64,000 nt of DNA. Origin: Luteimonas salinisoli. Its GTDB lineage: Bacteria > Pseudomonadota > Gammaproteobacteria > Xanthomonadales > Xanthomonadaceae. The notes below the pieces were generated by a model. That model ran no database searches. It was not told the DNA's origin and was given only the letters and a program-made list of their open reading frames with translations. The DNA lies in NCBI RefSeq assembly GCF_013425525.1, contig NZ_JACCKA010000091.1:88899-152898 (forward strand), in the 5' to 3' direction. Position numbers and translations under genes: made by a program. Of this stretch, positions 11,906-19,866 are shown in pieces (the first letter of the stretch is position 1; every line of letters starts with the position of its first letter).

Positions 11906-13903
11906 ATGCGCGATCCGCAACGCGCCCGCGAACGCATGGTCGAAACGCACATCGCCGCCCGCGGCGTGCGCGACCGTGCCGTACTCGACGCGATGGCCAC
12001 GGTGCCGCGCGAGCGCTTCGTCGAGCCGGGGATGGAAGAGTTCGCCTACGAGGACAGCCCGCTGCCGATCGGCGCGGGCCAGACCATCTCGCAGCCCTAC
12101 ATCGTCGCGCTGATGATCGAGGCGGCCGGCATCGCCACCGGCGACCGCGTGCTGGAGGTCGGCGCCGGTTCGGGCTACGCGGCCGCCGTGATGAGCCGGA
12201 TCGCCGACCGGGTGCATGCGGTAGAACGCCACGCTTCGCTCGCGGAAGCGGCACAGCGGCGCTTCGACGCCCTCGGCTACCGCAACATCGAGCTGCGCAC
12301 CGGCGACGGCAGCCGGGGCTGGCCGGAGGTGGCGCCGTTCGATGCGATCCTCGTCGCCGCCGGCGCACCGGAGCCGCCGCGCGCGCTGCGCGAACAGCTC
12401 GCCCTCGGCGGCCGGCTGGTGGTGCCGGTCGGCGACGACGTCGCCGGGCAGCGGCTGCGCCGGATCACCCGCGTCGCTGACGACGACTACGACGAGGAGG
12501 ACCTGGGCGGCGTGCGCTTCGTCCCGCTGATCGGCGAGCAGGGGTGGGCCGAGGACGGCAGCCGCGCGGCCAGCAACCACAGTGCCGGGCATGCGCGCGG
12601 GCGCTCGCTGCCGCAATTGATCGCCGAGGCCGCGGAGCCGTTGCCGGCGCCCGATGCGCCGGACTTCGCCGCCGCCTTCGACCGTTTCGCAGCCTGTCGC
12701 GTCGTGCTGCTGGGCGAATGCAGCCACGGCACGTCCGAGTTCTACCGCGCCCGGGACGCCATCACCCGGCGTCTGATCGAGCGGCACGGCTTCCGCTTCG
12801 TCGCCGTGGAAGCCGACTGGCCCGACGCCGCGGCGGTCAACCGCCACGTGCGCCACCTGCCGCAACGCGCCGGGGCCGAACCGATATTTCAGCGCTTCCC
12901 CACCTGGATGTGGCGCAACGCCGAGGTCGCGGCGCTGGTCGACTGGCTGCGCGCGCACAACCGCGAGCGGGACGCCGCGCGACAGGCCGGTTTCTATGGC
13001 CTGGACATCTACAACATGAGCGACTCGATCGCCGCCGTGCTGGCCTATCTGGACGAGATCGATCCCGAGGCCGCGGCGGTCGCGCGTGAGCGCTACGGCT
13101 GCCTGACGCCGTGGCAGAGCGACCCCGCAACCTACGGCCGCGCCGTGTTGCGCGAGGGATACCGCAAATGCGAGCAGGCGGTGGTGCGCCAGTGCCGCGA
13201 CCTGCTGGAGAGACGGTTGCGCTACGCCGAGGCCGACGGCGAGCGCTTCCTCGATGCCGCCCAGAGCGCGCGCCTGGTCGCATCCGCGGAGCGCTACTAC
13301 CGGGTGATGTACTACGGCGGCGCGGAGAGCTGGAACCTGCGCGACACCCACATGTTCGAGACCCTGAACCATCTGCTCCAGGCGCACGGCGACGACGCGA
13401 AGGCGGTGGTCTGGGCGCACAACTCGCACATCGGCGACGCCCGCCACACCGAGATGGGCGCCGCGCGGGAGGAGCTGAACATCGGCCAGCTGTGTCGCGA
13501 ACGCTTCGGCGACGCGGCGGCGCTGATCGGTTTCGGCACCCATGCCGGTACCGTCGCCGCAGCCAGCGACTGGGGCGGCGACATGCGGATCGCGCGCGTG
13601 CGGCCTTCGCATCGCGACAGCGTCGAACGCCTGTGCCACGACGCGGACGTGCCGCGCTGCCTGCTCGACCTGCGCGCCGGGCGCCACGAGGCGTTGCGGC
13701 GCGGCCTGCTGGCGCCGCGGCTGGAGCGCTTCATCGGCGTCATCTACCGCCCCGACACCGAGCTGCAAAGCCACTACGCCGAGGTTTCGCTGCCGCAGCA
13801 GTTCGATGCCTACGTCTGGTTCGACCAGACCCGGGCGGTGACGCCGCTGGGCCCGCAGCACCCCGAGGCAGGACCGCCGGAGACCTTCCCGTTCGGCCTG
13901 TAG
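11906..13903 (+). CDS. protein-L-isoaspartate methyltransferase fused to erythromycin esterase-like domain
   Basis: The 665-residue protein has two full domains. Residues 1-205 are a PCMT-type methyltransferase (ERMVETHIAARGV, PIGAGQTISQPYIVALM, SAM motif VLEVGAGSGYAAAV), which repairs isoaspartyl residues. From about 225 onward is an erythromycin-esterase-like domain (Ere/COG2312) with GECSHGTSEFYRARDAI (His274), FVAVEADWPDAAAVNRHV and VWAHNSHIGDA. The reading frame is continuous across the junction. Ere enzymes hydrolyse macrolide lactones using a conserved His; most homologues have unknown substrates. The ATG at 11906 gives the canonical PCMT start; earlier in-frame codons overlap the gap terminator. 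Whether it confers macrolide resistance is unknown. Confidence 0.9.
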   Translation: MRDPQRARERMVETHIAARGVRDRAVLDAMATVPRERFVEPGMEEFAYEDSPLPIGAGQTISQPYIVALMIEAAGIATGDRVLEVGAGSGYAAAVMSRIADRVHAVERHASLAEAAQRRFDALGYRNIELRTGDGSRGWPEVAPFDAILVAAGAPEPPRALREQLALGGRLVVPVGDDVAGQRLRRITRVADDDYDEEDLGGVRFVPLIGEQGWAEDGSRAASNHSAGHARGRSLPQLIAEAAEPLPAPDAPDFAAAFDRFAACRVVLLGECSHGTSEFYRARDAITRRLIERHGFRFVAVEADWPDAAAVNRHVRHLPQRAGAEPIFQRFPTWMWRNAEVAALVDWLRAHNRERDAARQAGFYGLDIYNMSDSIAAVLAYLDEIDPEAAAVARERYGCLTPWQSDPATYGRAVLREGYRKCEQAVVRQCRDLLERRLRYAEADGERFLDAAQSARLVASAERYYRVMYYGGAESWNLRDTHMFETLNHLLQAHGDDAKAVVWAHNSHIGDARHTEMGAAREELNIGQLCRERFGDAAALIGFGTHAGTVAAASDWGGDMRIARVRPSHRDSVERLCHDADVPRCLLDLRAGRHEALRRGLLAPRLERFIGVIYRPDTELQSHYAEVSLPQQFDAYVWFDQTRAVTPLGPQHPEAGPPETFPFGL

Positions 13904-13921
13904 GACAGCGCGGACGTGCAC

Positions 13922-13939
13922 CGCGGGCGGCCGCCCGCG
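13922..13939. repeat. 18-bp perfect GC palindrome
   Basis: CGCGGGCGG and its exact complement meet without a loop, 19 bases after the stop of the fusion gene. It may be a remnant repeat or part of a termination structure; no T-tract follows. The rest of 13904-14167 shows nothing I can assign. Confidence 0.5.
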
Positions 13940-14167
13940 ATCGCTGGAAGGGCGACTCCAGGACGTGCCGAATCGCTCGGCCGCCTGTGCCGCGACATTC
14001 GGCCACGAGCGGTGGGCCCCCGGCGCCTCGAAAGACGAACCGCCCACGGCGACTCCGATTCGTGCTGAACGGTTCAGTCCGGCATAGACGGACCGTTGCT
14101 CGCTTCACGCCGTATCGCGCGCGCCCTGCATAGCCTGTCCCGCCAGATCGAGAACGACGGAGGACAG

Positions 14168-14356
14168 ATGGCAAGCCAGCAACAGGGAACGCCGCTCCCG
14201 GGCGGTTCCGGCCCGGCAGACGCCCCGGACCTCAACAACCCCGGCCGCAACCCGGACGACCCGTCGCGACAGCCGCCGGACCATCCCGGGCGCGACGACC
14301 GCCGCGGGGGCGAGCGTGGCCAGGAGCCGCCGGGGCAGGGCCATCCGCGCGACTGA
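14168..14356 (+). CDS. small disordered hypothetical protein
   Basis: A 62-residue frame begins at an ATG with an excellent Shine-Dalgarno sequence (GGAGGACAG just upstream), which supports real translation. The product is hydrophilic, rich in Pro, Gly, Asp, Arg and Gln (PDLNNPGRNPDDPSRQ), has no Cys or membrane segment, and is likely intrinsically disordered. It resembles the small proline/aspartate-rich proteins often annotated as hypothetical in Xanthomonadaceae. I do not recognise a function. It lies 107 bases before the isochorismatase-like gene on the same strand. Confidence 0.65.
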   Translation: MASQQQGTPLPGGSGPADAPDLNNPGRNPDDPSRQPPDHPGRDDRRGGERGQEPPGQGHPRD

Positions 14357-14463
14357 GGCGCGGACATCGTCTGCCGGCGCCGCCATCGGGTGCCTGCACC
14401 TTCCCTGGACGCGGGCGCCGCGACGATCGCGCGCCGCCGTTACCCGGAACGCCGCCAGCCCCC

Positions 14464-15003
14464 ATGCCGAACCGTGCCGTCTCGCTGCTGATCCTCGACA
14501 TGATCAACCCGTTCGATTTCCCCGCCGCGGGAAAACTGCGCGCGCGTGCGCTGCGGATGGCGCCGCGCCTGGTGCGGCTCAAGCGCCGGGTCAAGGCGGC
14601 GGGTGGCAGCTGCGTCTACGTCAACGACAACTTCGGCCTGTGGCAATCCAACTTCCGCGAGCTGCTGGCGAGGGTCCAGGAGACGCCCGGCGCGGAACTG
14701 GCCAATCGCCTCGCCCCGGACGAGGACGACCGCTTCGTGCTCAAGCCCCGCAATTCCGGCTTCTTCCAGACCCCGCTGGAGCTGCTGCTGCAGCACCTGG
14801 GCGCGAAACGGGTGATCGTCAGCGGCATCGCCGCCGAGTCCTGCGTGCTGGCGACCGCGCTCGACGCGCACATGCGCGAGCTCGACTGCCGGGTCCCCTC
14901 CGACTGCACCGAGTCGGTTTCGGACGCGCGCAAACAGGCGGCGCTGCAGGTGCTCCGGGCGGCACGGATCGAGACCGGCGCCTCTGCGGGGCCGACTGCA
15001 TGA
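14464..15003 (+). CDS. isochorismatase-family cysteine hydrolase
   Basis: The 179-residue protein has the catalytic triad of the isochorismatase/nicotinamidase superfamily: Asp in LLILDMINPF, Lys in VLKPRNSGFF and Cys in GIAAESCVLATA. Members hydrolyse nicotinamide, isochorismate, N-carbamoyl compounds and others; the substrate here is not decidable. The DMINPFDF opening and short length fit the small cytosolic hydrolases of this superfamily. The stop codon abuts the ATG of the next gene (TGA then ATG), so the two are very likely co-translated. Confidence 0.87.
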   Translation: MPNRAVSLLILDMINPFDFPAAGKLRARALRMAPRLVRLKRRVKAAGGSCVYVNDNFGLWQSNFRELLARVQETPGAELANRLAPDEDDRFVLKPRNSGFFQTPLELLLQHLGAKRVIVSGIAAESCVLATALDAHMRELDCRVPSDCTESVSDARKQAALQVLRAARIETGASAGPTA

Positions 15004-15273
15004 ATGGAGCGCTTCGCAGTGTCGCCTGACATCGTCGGCTGGGCTGCCTCTGCGATCCTCCTGGCCACCCTGTCCCGGCAGATCCATACCCAGTCGAAGG
15101 ACCCGGACGCCCGCGGCGTCTCGAAGTGGCTCTTCGCCGGCCAGATCGCCGCCTCCACCGGTTTCATCGTCTACAGCTGGCTGCTCGACAACTGGGTGTT
15201 CATCGTCACCAACGCCGCGATCCTGGTCACCGCGATGGTCGGGCAGGTGGCGGTGGCCAGGAAGAAGCGCTGA
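15004..15273 (+). CDS. SemiSWEET/PQ-loop-like small membrane protein
   Basis: The 89-residue protein has three hydrophobic helices (about residues 10-25, 44-60 and 63-83), the topology of a bacterial SemiSWEET half-transporter, which dimerises to carry sugars. The first helix region PDIVGWAASAILLATLSRQIHTQ corresponds to the PQ-loop segment, with RQ in place of PQ. It starts immediately after the stop of the isochorismatase-like gene. Family assignment is by pattern only; a transported substrate is not implied by its neighbour. Confidence 0.72.
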   Translation: MERFAVSPDIVGWAASAILLATLSRQIHTQSKDPDARGVSKWLFAGQIAASTGFIVYSWLLDNWVFIVTNAAILVTAMVGQVAVARKKR

Positions 15274-15416
15274 GCCCGTCCCCGGGGTCCCGCACCCAGG
15301 AAATTGCTCCGATCCGGTGAAGGCAGGGAGGCGTTTTTTTCACCGCGGTTTTGCCCCGCCGGCCGTAACTTGCGCCGGCACCATCCCCCGAAACGACCAA
15401 GCAGGAGATTCCCCCG

Positions 15417-15917
15417 ATGTCCGTGAAAACCATAGAAGACCTTTTCATCCACGAGCTCTCCGACATACACAGTGCCGAGCGGCAGCTGACCAAGGCGCTG
15501 CCGCGGCTGGCCAAGGCGGCCGACGCGCCGGAGCTGGCGTCGGCGTTCGAGGCGCACCTGGAAGAGACCAACGGCCAGATCGAGCGCATCGACCAGGTAG
15601 TCGAGCTGCTGGGCATCAAGCTCAAGCGGATCAAGTGCGCGGCGATGGAAGGATTGATCGAGGAGGGCAAGGAAGTGATCGACGAAGTCGAGGCCGGCCC
15701 GCTGCGCGACGCCGCGCTGATCGGCGGCGCGCAGAAGGTCGAGCACTACGAGATCGCCTCCTACGGCACGCTGTGCGCGCTCGCCAAGCAGCTCGGCTAC
15801 AAGGATGCGATCCCGCTGTTGCAGGAGACGCTGGACGAGGAAAAGGCCACCGATGAGAAGCTGACCATGCTGGCCGAGAGCGGCGGCAACGCGCGCGCGG
15901 CCAGGCAGGCCGCCTGA
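15417..15917 (+). CDS. YciE/YciF-like ferritin-like DUF892 protein
   Basis: The 166-residue all-helical protein matches the DUF892 ferritin-like family (TIEDLFIHELSDIHSAERQLTKALPRLAKAA, KCAAMEGLIEEG, KVEHYEIASYGTLCALAKQLG, DEEKATDEKLT). Glu and His residues at the expected helix positions could bind a di-metal centre. Homologues YciE/YciF are induced by osmotic, bile or stationary-phase stress. AGGAGATT lies upstream of the ATG at 15417, and a terminator follows the stop, so the gene is a monocistronic unit. The physiological role is not known in detail for the family. Confidence 0.92.
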   Translation: MSVKTIEDLFIHELSDIHSAERQLTKALPRLAKAADAPELASAFEAHLEETNGQIERIDQVVELLGIKLKRIKCAAMEGLIEEGKEVIDEVEAGPLRDAALIGGAQKVEHYEIASYGTLCALAKQLGYKDAIPLLQETLDEEKATDEKLTMLAESGGNARAARQAA

Positions 15918-15936
15918 CCGCAAACCGGGTGGCCAG

Positions 15937-15961
15937 GGCGCGCCGCAAGGCGCGCCTTTTT
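15937..15961 (+). terminator. Rho-independent terminator
   Basis: GGCGCGCC (15937-15944) pairs with GGCGCGCC (15949-15956) around a GCAA tetraloop and is followed by five T residues. It terminates the DUF892 gene and separates it from the helicase gene. Confidence 0.92.
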
Positions 15962-16061
15962 CGTGTCGCAGCCGCGGGAACCCTGGCTCAGCGGCATTGC
16001 AGACTCATCGAGTGAGACGCGACCGGCCTACAACGGCATTCCCTGCCGCCACGGGCCGACC

Positions 16062-18476
16062 TTGAACGCGATCCTCCGCTCCGCCGACCATCCCATCGTC
16101 CGTCCCCGCGCCGCCGGCGACGGCACCGCGCTCGCCGAGCGCCTGGCCCGCCGCTACGGGGAACGCATCACCGGCAGCTTCCTGGTGCCCGGCCGGGAAG
16201 GCCGCTTCGCGCCGTTCCCCGCCGATCTCCCGCCCCGACTGTGCGCCGCCCTGCGCGCGCGCGGGCTGGAGCGCCTGTACAGCCACCAGGCCCAGGCCTG
16301 GGAAGCCTGCCGGGCGGGACGGAGCATCGTGGTGGCAACCCCCACGGCCTCGGGCAAGTCGCTGTGCTACACCCTGCCGGTGGTGGCGGCGGCGCTCGAG
16401 GCGGGCAGCAAGGCGCTGTACCTGTTCCCGACCAAGGCGCTGGCGCAGGATCAGGTGGCCGAGCTGCTCGAACTCAACCGCGCCGGCGCGCTGGGCCTGC
16501 GCGCGGCCACCTTCGACGGCGACACCCCGGGCGATGCGCGCCAGGCGATCCGCCTCAACGGCGACATCGTGGTCAGCAACCCCGACATGCTGCACCAGGC
16601 GATCCTGCCGCACCACACCAAGTGGGCGCAGTTCTTCGAGAACCTGCGCTACGTGGTGATCGACGAGGTGCACACCTACCGCGGCGTGTTCGGCTCGCAC
16701 GTGGCCAACGTGGTCCGGCGGCTGAAGCGGGTGTGCGCGTTCTACGGGGTGGCGCCGCAGTTCATCCTCTGCTCGGCGACCATCGGCAACGCCGCCGCGC
16801 ACGCCCGGGCGCTGGTGGAGGCGCCGGTGGAAGCGGTGACCGAGAGCGGCGCTCCCCACGGCGACCGGCACATCCTGCTATGGAACCCGCCCATGGTGAA
16901 CCCGGGCCTGGGCATCCGCGCCTCGGCGCGCTCGCAGTCCAACCGCATCGCCCGGATCGCGATCAAGGCGGGGCTGAAGACGCTGGTGTTCTGCCAGTCC
17001 CGGCTGATGGTGGAGGTGCTGACCAAGTACCTGAAGGAGGTGTTCGACCACGATCCGCGCAAGCCGCGGCGGATCCGTGCCTACCGGGGCGGCTACCTGC
17101 CCACCGAGCGCCGCGCGGTGGAGCGGGCGATGCGCGCCGGCGACATCGACGGCATCGTCAGTACCTCGGCGCTGGAGCTCGGCGTCGACATCGGCAGCCT
17201 CGACGTGGTGGTGCTCAACGGCTATCCCGGCAGCGTCTCGGCGACCTGGCAGCGCTTCGGCCGCGCCGGCCGCCGCCGCAAGCCCTCGCTCGGGGTGCTG
17301 GTGGCGAGCTCGCAGCCGATGGACCAGTACATCGTGCGCCATCCGGAATTCTTCGCCGCCGCTAATCCGGAGCACGCGCGGATCGAGCCCGACCAGCCGC
17401 TGATCCTGATGGACCACATCCGCTGCGCCGCGTTCGAGCTGCCGTTCGCCGACGGCGACGCGTTCGGACCGGTCGAGCCCGGCCCGTGGCTGGAAGTGCT
17501 GGCCGAGAGCGGCGTGCTGCACCGCGAGGACGGGCGCTGGGAATGGATCGCCGACAGCTACCCGGCGCAGGCGGTCAACCTGCGTTCGGTGGCCGACGGC
17601 AACTTCGTGGTGGTCGATCGCACCGACGGCCGCCAGACCATCCTCGCCGAGGTCGACTACTCCGCCGCCGCGCTCACCCTGTACGAAGGCGCGATCCACA
17701 TGATCCAGTCCGAGCCGTTCCAGGTCGAACGCCTGGACTGGGAAGGCCGCAAGGCCTACGTGCGCCGCACCCACGTCGACTACTACACCGACGCGATCGA
17801 CTACACCCGGCTCAAGGTGCTCGACCAGGCTGAGGCCGCGCCAGCGGGCGAAGGCGACGCCAGCCACGGCGAGGTGCACGTGGTGCGGCGGGTGTCCGGC
17901 TACAAGAAGATCCGCTTCCATACCCACGAGAACATCGGCTACGGCCCGGTCGCCCTGCCCGACCAGGAGCTGCATACCACTGCCGCATGGTGGCAGTTGC
18001 CGCAGCGCGTGCTGGATGCCGCGTTCGGCAGCCGCCAGCACGCCCTCGACGGATTCCTGGGCGCCGCGCATGCGCTGCATCTGATGGCGCAGCTGCTGGT
18101 GATGGCCGAGGGCCGCGACCTGCAGAAGGCGGTCGGCAGCGGCGACGGCGCGTGGTTCGCCAGCAGCGACGCGGCCGGGCGCGGCAGCTGGCGCAATGCC
18201 GGCGGCGAGGCGGGTGCGCCGGACGACCTCCGCGGCTTCACGCCGACGCTGTATCTCTACGACAACTACCCCGGAGGCGTAGGACTGTCGCTGCCGCTCT
18301 ACGAGCGCCGCGCGGAACTGCACGCACGCGCGGTGGAGCTGGTGCGCGGCTGCGCCTGCACCGGCGGCTGTCCTGCCTGCGTGGGCCCGGTGCTGGCCGC
18401 GCAGGAAGAGAACGGCGCGGACGCGCCGAAGCGCCATGCGCTGCGCGTGCTGGAACTGCTGCGCGAGGCGGCATGA
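16062..18476 (+). CDS. DEAD/DEAH-box helicase, MrfA/YprA-like, with DUF1998 zinc domain
   Basis: The superfamily 2 helicase of about 804 residues has Q-motif-like YSHQAQAWEA, Walker A ATPTASGKSLCYTLP, DEVH box (VIDEVHTYRG), motif III CSATIGN and motif VI QRFGRAGRRRK. At the C-terminus is a four-cysteine cluster CACTGGCPACVGP (DUF1998/MZB domain). This architecture is that of B. subtilis MrfA (YprA), which acts in mitomycin C-adduct repair. The start is uncertain: TTG at 16062 gives an N-terminus (NAILRSADHPIV) after the preceding terminator, whereas the more upstream ATG at 15963 lies against that terminator. The stop overlaps the next ATG (ATGA), coupling it to the exonuclease. Confidence 0.93.
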   Translation: MNAILRSADHPIVRPRAAGDGTALAERLARRYGERITGSFLVPGREGRFAPFPADLPPRLCAALRARGLERLYSHQAQAWEACRAGRSIVVATPTASGKSLCYTLPVVAAALEAGSKALYLFPTKALAQDQVAELLELNRAGALGLRAATFDGDTPGDARQAIRLNGDIVVSNPDMLHQAILPHHTKWAQFFENLRYVVIDEVHTYRGVFGSHVANVVRRLKRVCAFYGVAPQFILCSATIGNAAAHARALVEAPVEAVTESGAPHGDRHILLWNPPMVNPGLGIRASARSQSNRIARIAIKAGLKTLVFCQSRLMVEVLTKYLKEVFDHDPRKPRRIRAYRGGYLPTERRAVERAMRAGDIDGIVSTSALELGVDIGSLDVVVLNGYPGSVSATWQRFGRAGRRRKPSLGVLVASSQPMDQYIVRHPEFFAAANPEHARIEPDQPLILMDHIRCAAFELPFADGDAFGPVEPGPWLEVLAESGVLHREDGRWEWIADSYPAQAVNLRSVADGNFVVVDRTDGRQTILAEVDYSAAALTLYEGAIHMIQSEPFQVERLDWEGRKAYVRRTHVDYYTDAIDYTRLKVLDQAEAAPAGEGDASHGEVHVVRRVSGYKKIRFHTHENIGYGPVALPDQELHTTAAWWQLPQRVLDAAFGSRQHALDGFLGAAHALHLMAQLLVMAEGRDLQKAVGSGDGAWFASSDAAGRGSWRNAGGEAGAPDDLRGFTPTLYLYDNYPGGVGLSLPLYERRAELHARAVELVRGCACTGGCPACVGPVLAAQEENGADAPKRHALRVLELLREAA

Positions 18477-19474
18477 GCCGGTTGGCGAGGCGTCTGGCCG
18501 GGCTGCGGCAGCAGGCGGGCGCCGCGGGGGCATCCGCCGTTCGTGGGAGCCCCGTCGCCGCTGGGGCGATGGACGCCGTGGTCAAGACGCCGCCGACCGA
18601 GTTGGTGCGCATCGTGCCCGCGGCCGCTGCTTCCCTGGCGGCCTGTGCGGCAAACGCCGATGCGCCGGATCCGCAATCGGTGCGGGAGAACGACACAGGA
18701 ACAGGAGGCGCGCCCGCGCGCGAGGCAGCGCTCGCCAGGCTGCGGCGCCTGCTCGACCTGCGGCCTCGGCCGCCGCTGCAGCCGGCGCCCGCGGCCGATC
18801 GCGTGCTGGACGGCGTGGAAATCGCGCCAGGCCTACGCTACGTCGAGACCTGGACGCCCTGGGAAGCGCGCGGGCCGCTGTCGCTGTACGGCATCGGCCA
18901 GGGCGAGGTGGCGCGCGAACGCCTGCTCGCGTTCGATACCGAGACCACCGGCCTGGCCGGCGGCACCGGCACCCGCGCCTTCATGATCGGTGCCGCCGAC
19001 TGGCGCGATGGCGGCCTGCGCCTGCGCCAGCTGTGCATCGCCACATTGGCCGCCGAGAGCGAGATGCTGCGCGTCTTCGCCGGCTGGCTCGGGGACGACA
19101 CGGTGCTGCTCAGCTACAACGGCAAGAGCTACGACCGGCCGTTGCTCAGTACCCGCTACCGGCTCGCGCGTCAGGCCGACCCGCTGCCGGCCTGCGGCCA
19201 TATCGATCTCCTGCATCCGGTGCGCCGCCGCTATCGCGGGGTATGGCCGAACTGCCGCCTGGCCACCGTCGAGCGCGAACTGCTGGGGGTGCTGCGCGAG
19301 GACGACCTGCCCGGCGCCGAGGCCCCCGCGGCATGGCTCGGGTACCTGCGCGGCGGCAGCGCAGCCAGGCTGCGCCGCGTCGGCGCCCACAATGCCCAGG
19401 ACCTGCGCAGCCTCTGCGGGCTGCTGGAGCGGCTGGCGGACGAGACCGGGACATCGCCGCGCGAGCGCGGCTAG
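18473..19474 (+). CDS. YprB/MrfB-like DEDD exonuclease
   Basis: The 333-residue protein starts at the ATG overlapping the helicase stop. After a poorly conserved, probably flexible N-terminus (about 1-110) comes an RNase H-like exonuclease domain with DTETTGLAGGTGT (Asp155/Glu157), SYNGKSYDRPLL and HNAQDLRSL, the motifs of DEDD nucleases as in B. subtilis YprB (MrfB). Pairing with the MrfA-like helicase strongly supports a joint DNA-repair role: the helicase unwinds around adducts and the nuclease degrades. The partnership is known for B. subtilis; its extension to this organism is inference. No terminator is evident after it, and the lanthipeptide locus begins 197 bp downstream. Confidence 0.88.
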   Translation: MSRLARRLAGLRQQAGAAGASAVRGSPVAAGAMDAVVKTPPTELVRIVPAAAASLAACAANADAPDPQSVRENDTGTGGAPAREAALARLRRLLDLRPRPPLQPAPAADRVLDGVEIAPGLRYVETWTPWEARGPLSLYGIGQGEVARERLLAFDTETTGLAGGTGTRAFMIGAADWRDGGLRLRQLCIATLAAESEMLRVFAGWLGDDTVLLSYNGKSYDRPLLSTRYRLARQADPLPACGHIDLLHPVRRRYRGVWPNCRLATVERELLGVLREDDLPGAEAPAAWLGYLRGGSAARLRRVGAHNAQDLRSLCGLLERLADETGTSPRERG

Positions 19475-19518
19475 CCGCGGCCGCGCCGACGCGATTCTCG
19501 CTCCGGTTCTGCAACCCG

Positions 19519-19575
19519 TGTCACAGTCGCAAGGGTCGCCCGTGTGTAGGTTGCAGCTGTGCCGGGGCTGTCACA
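19519..19575 (+). promoter_or_regulatory. TGTCACA direct repeats upstream of lan locus
   Basis: Two exact TGTCACA copies (19519-19525 and 19569-19575) are spaced 50 bp apart, about five helical turns, in the 197-bp gap upstream of the lanthipeptide precursor. They could be half-sites for a regulator acting on the lan promoter. I cannot define -35/-10 boxes with confidence, so this is a tentative regulatory region. AAGGAGAGAG just upstream of the precursor ATG is a strong ribosome-binding site. Confidence 0.35.
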
Positions 19576-19671
19576 AGGCGTGACGGTTGAAGGGTATGAA
19601 GCAGTATCGGTTGCGCCTGCGCGCGCTTCCGGCACGCGTTTTCCCCTCAATTTTTTCAAGGAGAGAGAAAG

Positions 19672-19860
19672 ATGAAGAACGCTTCCCAGAGTGCCGAGCT
19701 CGTCGCGCAGTGGCGCAGCAATGCCCAGGCCGGAAATCCGGCGGGTCCGCTGTTCGTGTCGGGCGAGTTCGCCGAGGCGGACATCGTGTGCGAGACCGGC
19801 ACCGGCAGCGGCCAGTGCGGAACCGCCTGTTCGGGCTCGCTGACGCGCATGTGCTGCTGA
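19672..19860 (+). CDS. class II lanthipeptide precursor peptide
   Basis: The 62-residue peptide is encoded 6 nt before a LanM gene, behind AAGGAGAGAG. The leader (about 1-39) has Trp14-Arg15, Asn22-Pro-Ala-Gly25 and a Glu-rich EFAEAD segment, the W...NPAG...ELxE pattern of lichenicidin/plantaricin C-type leaders. There is no Gly-Gly or Gly-Ala cleavage site. The Cys/Thr/Ser-rich tail begins at Cys40 and contains Cys40, 49, 53, 61 and 62, with Thr42, 44, 51, 58 and Ser46, 54, 56 available for dehydration; it ends in Met-Cys-Cys. Up to five thioether rings are possible in principle. The exact core boundary is unknown. Confidence 0.88.
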   Translation: MKNASQSAELVAQWRSNAQAGNPAGPLFVSGEFAEADIVCETGTGSGQCGTACSGSLTRMCC

Positions 19861-19866
19861 GGCGTC

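Noticed and set aside
15963-16061. Upstream ATG start for the helicase
   Set aside because: It lies two bases after the DUF892 terminator T-tract, so a transcript would not contain a usable leader, and the extra residues (SQPREPWLSGIADSS) do not look like a helicase N-terminus. TTG at 16062 is favoured.
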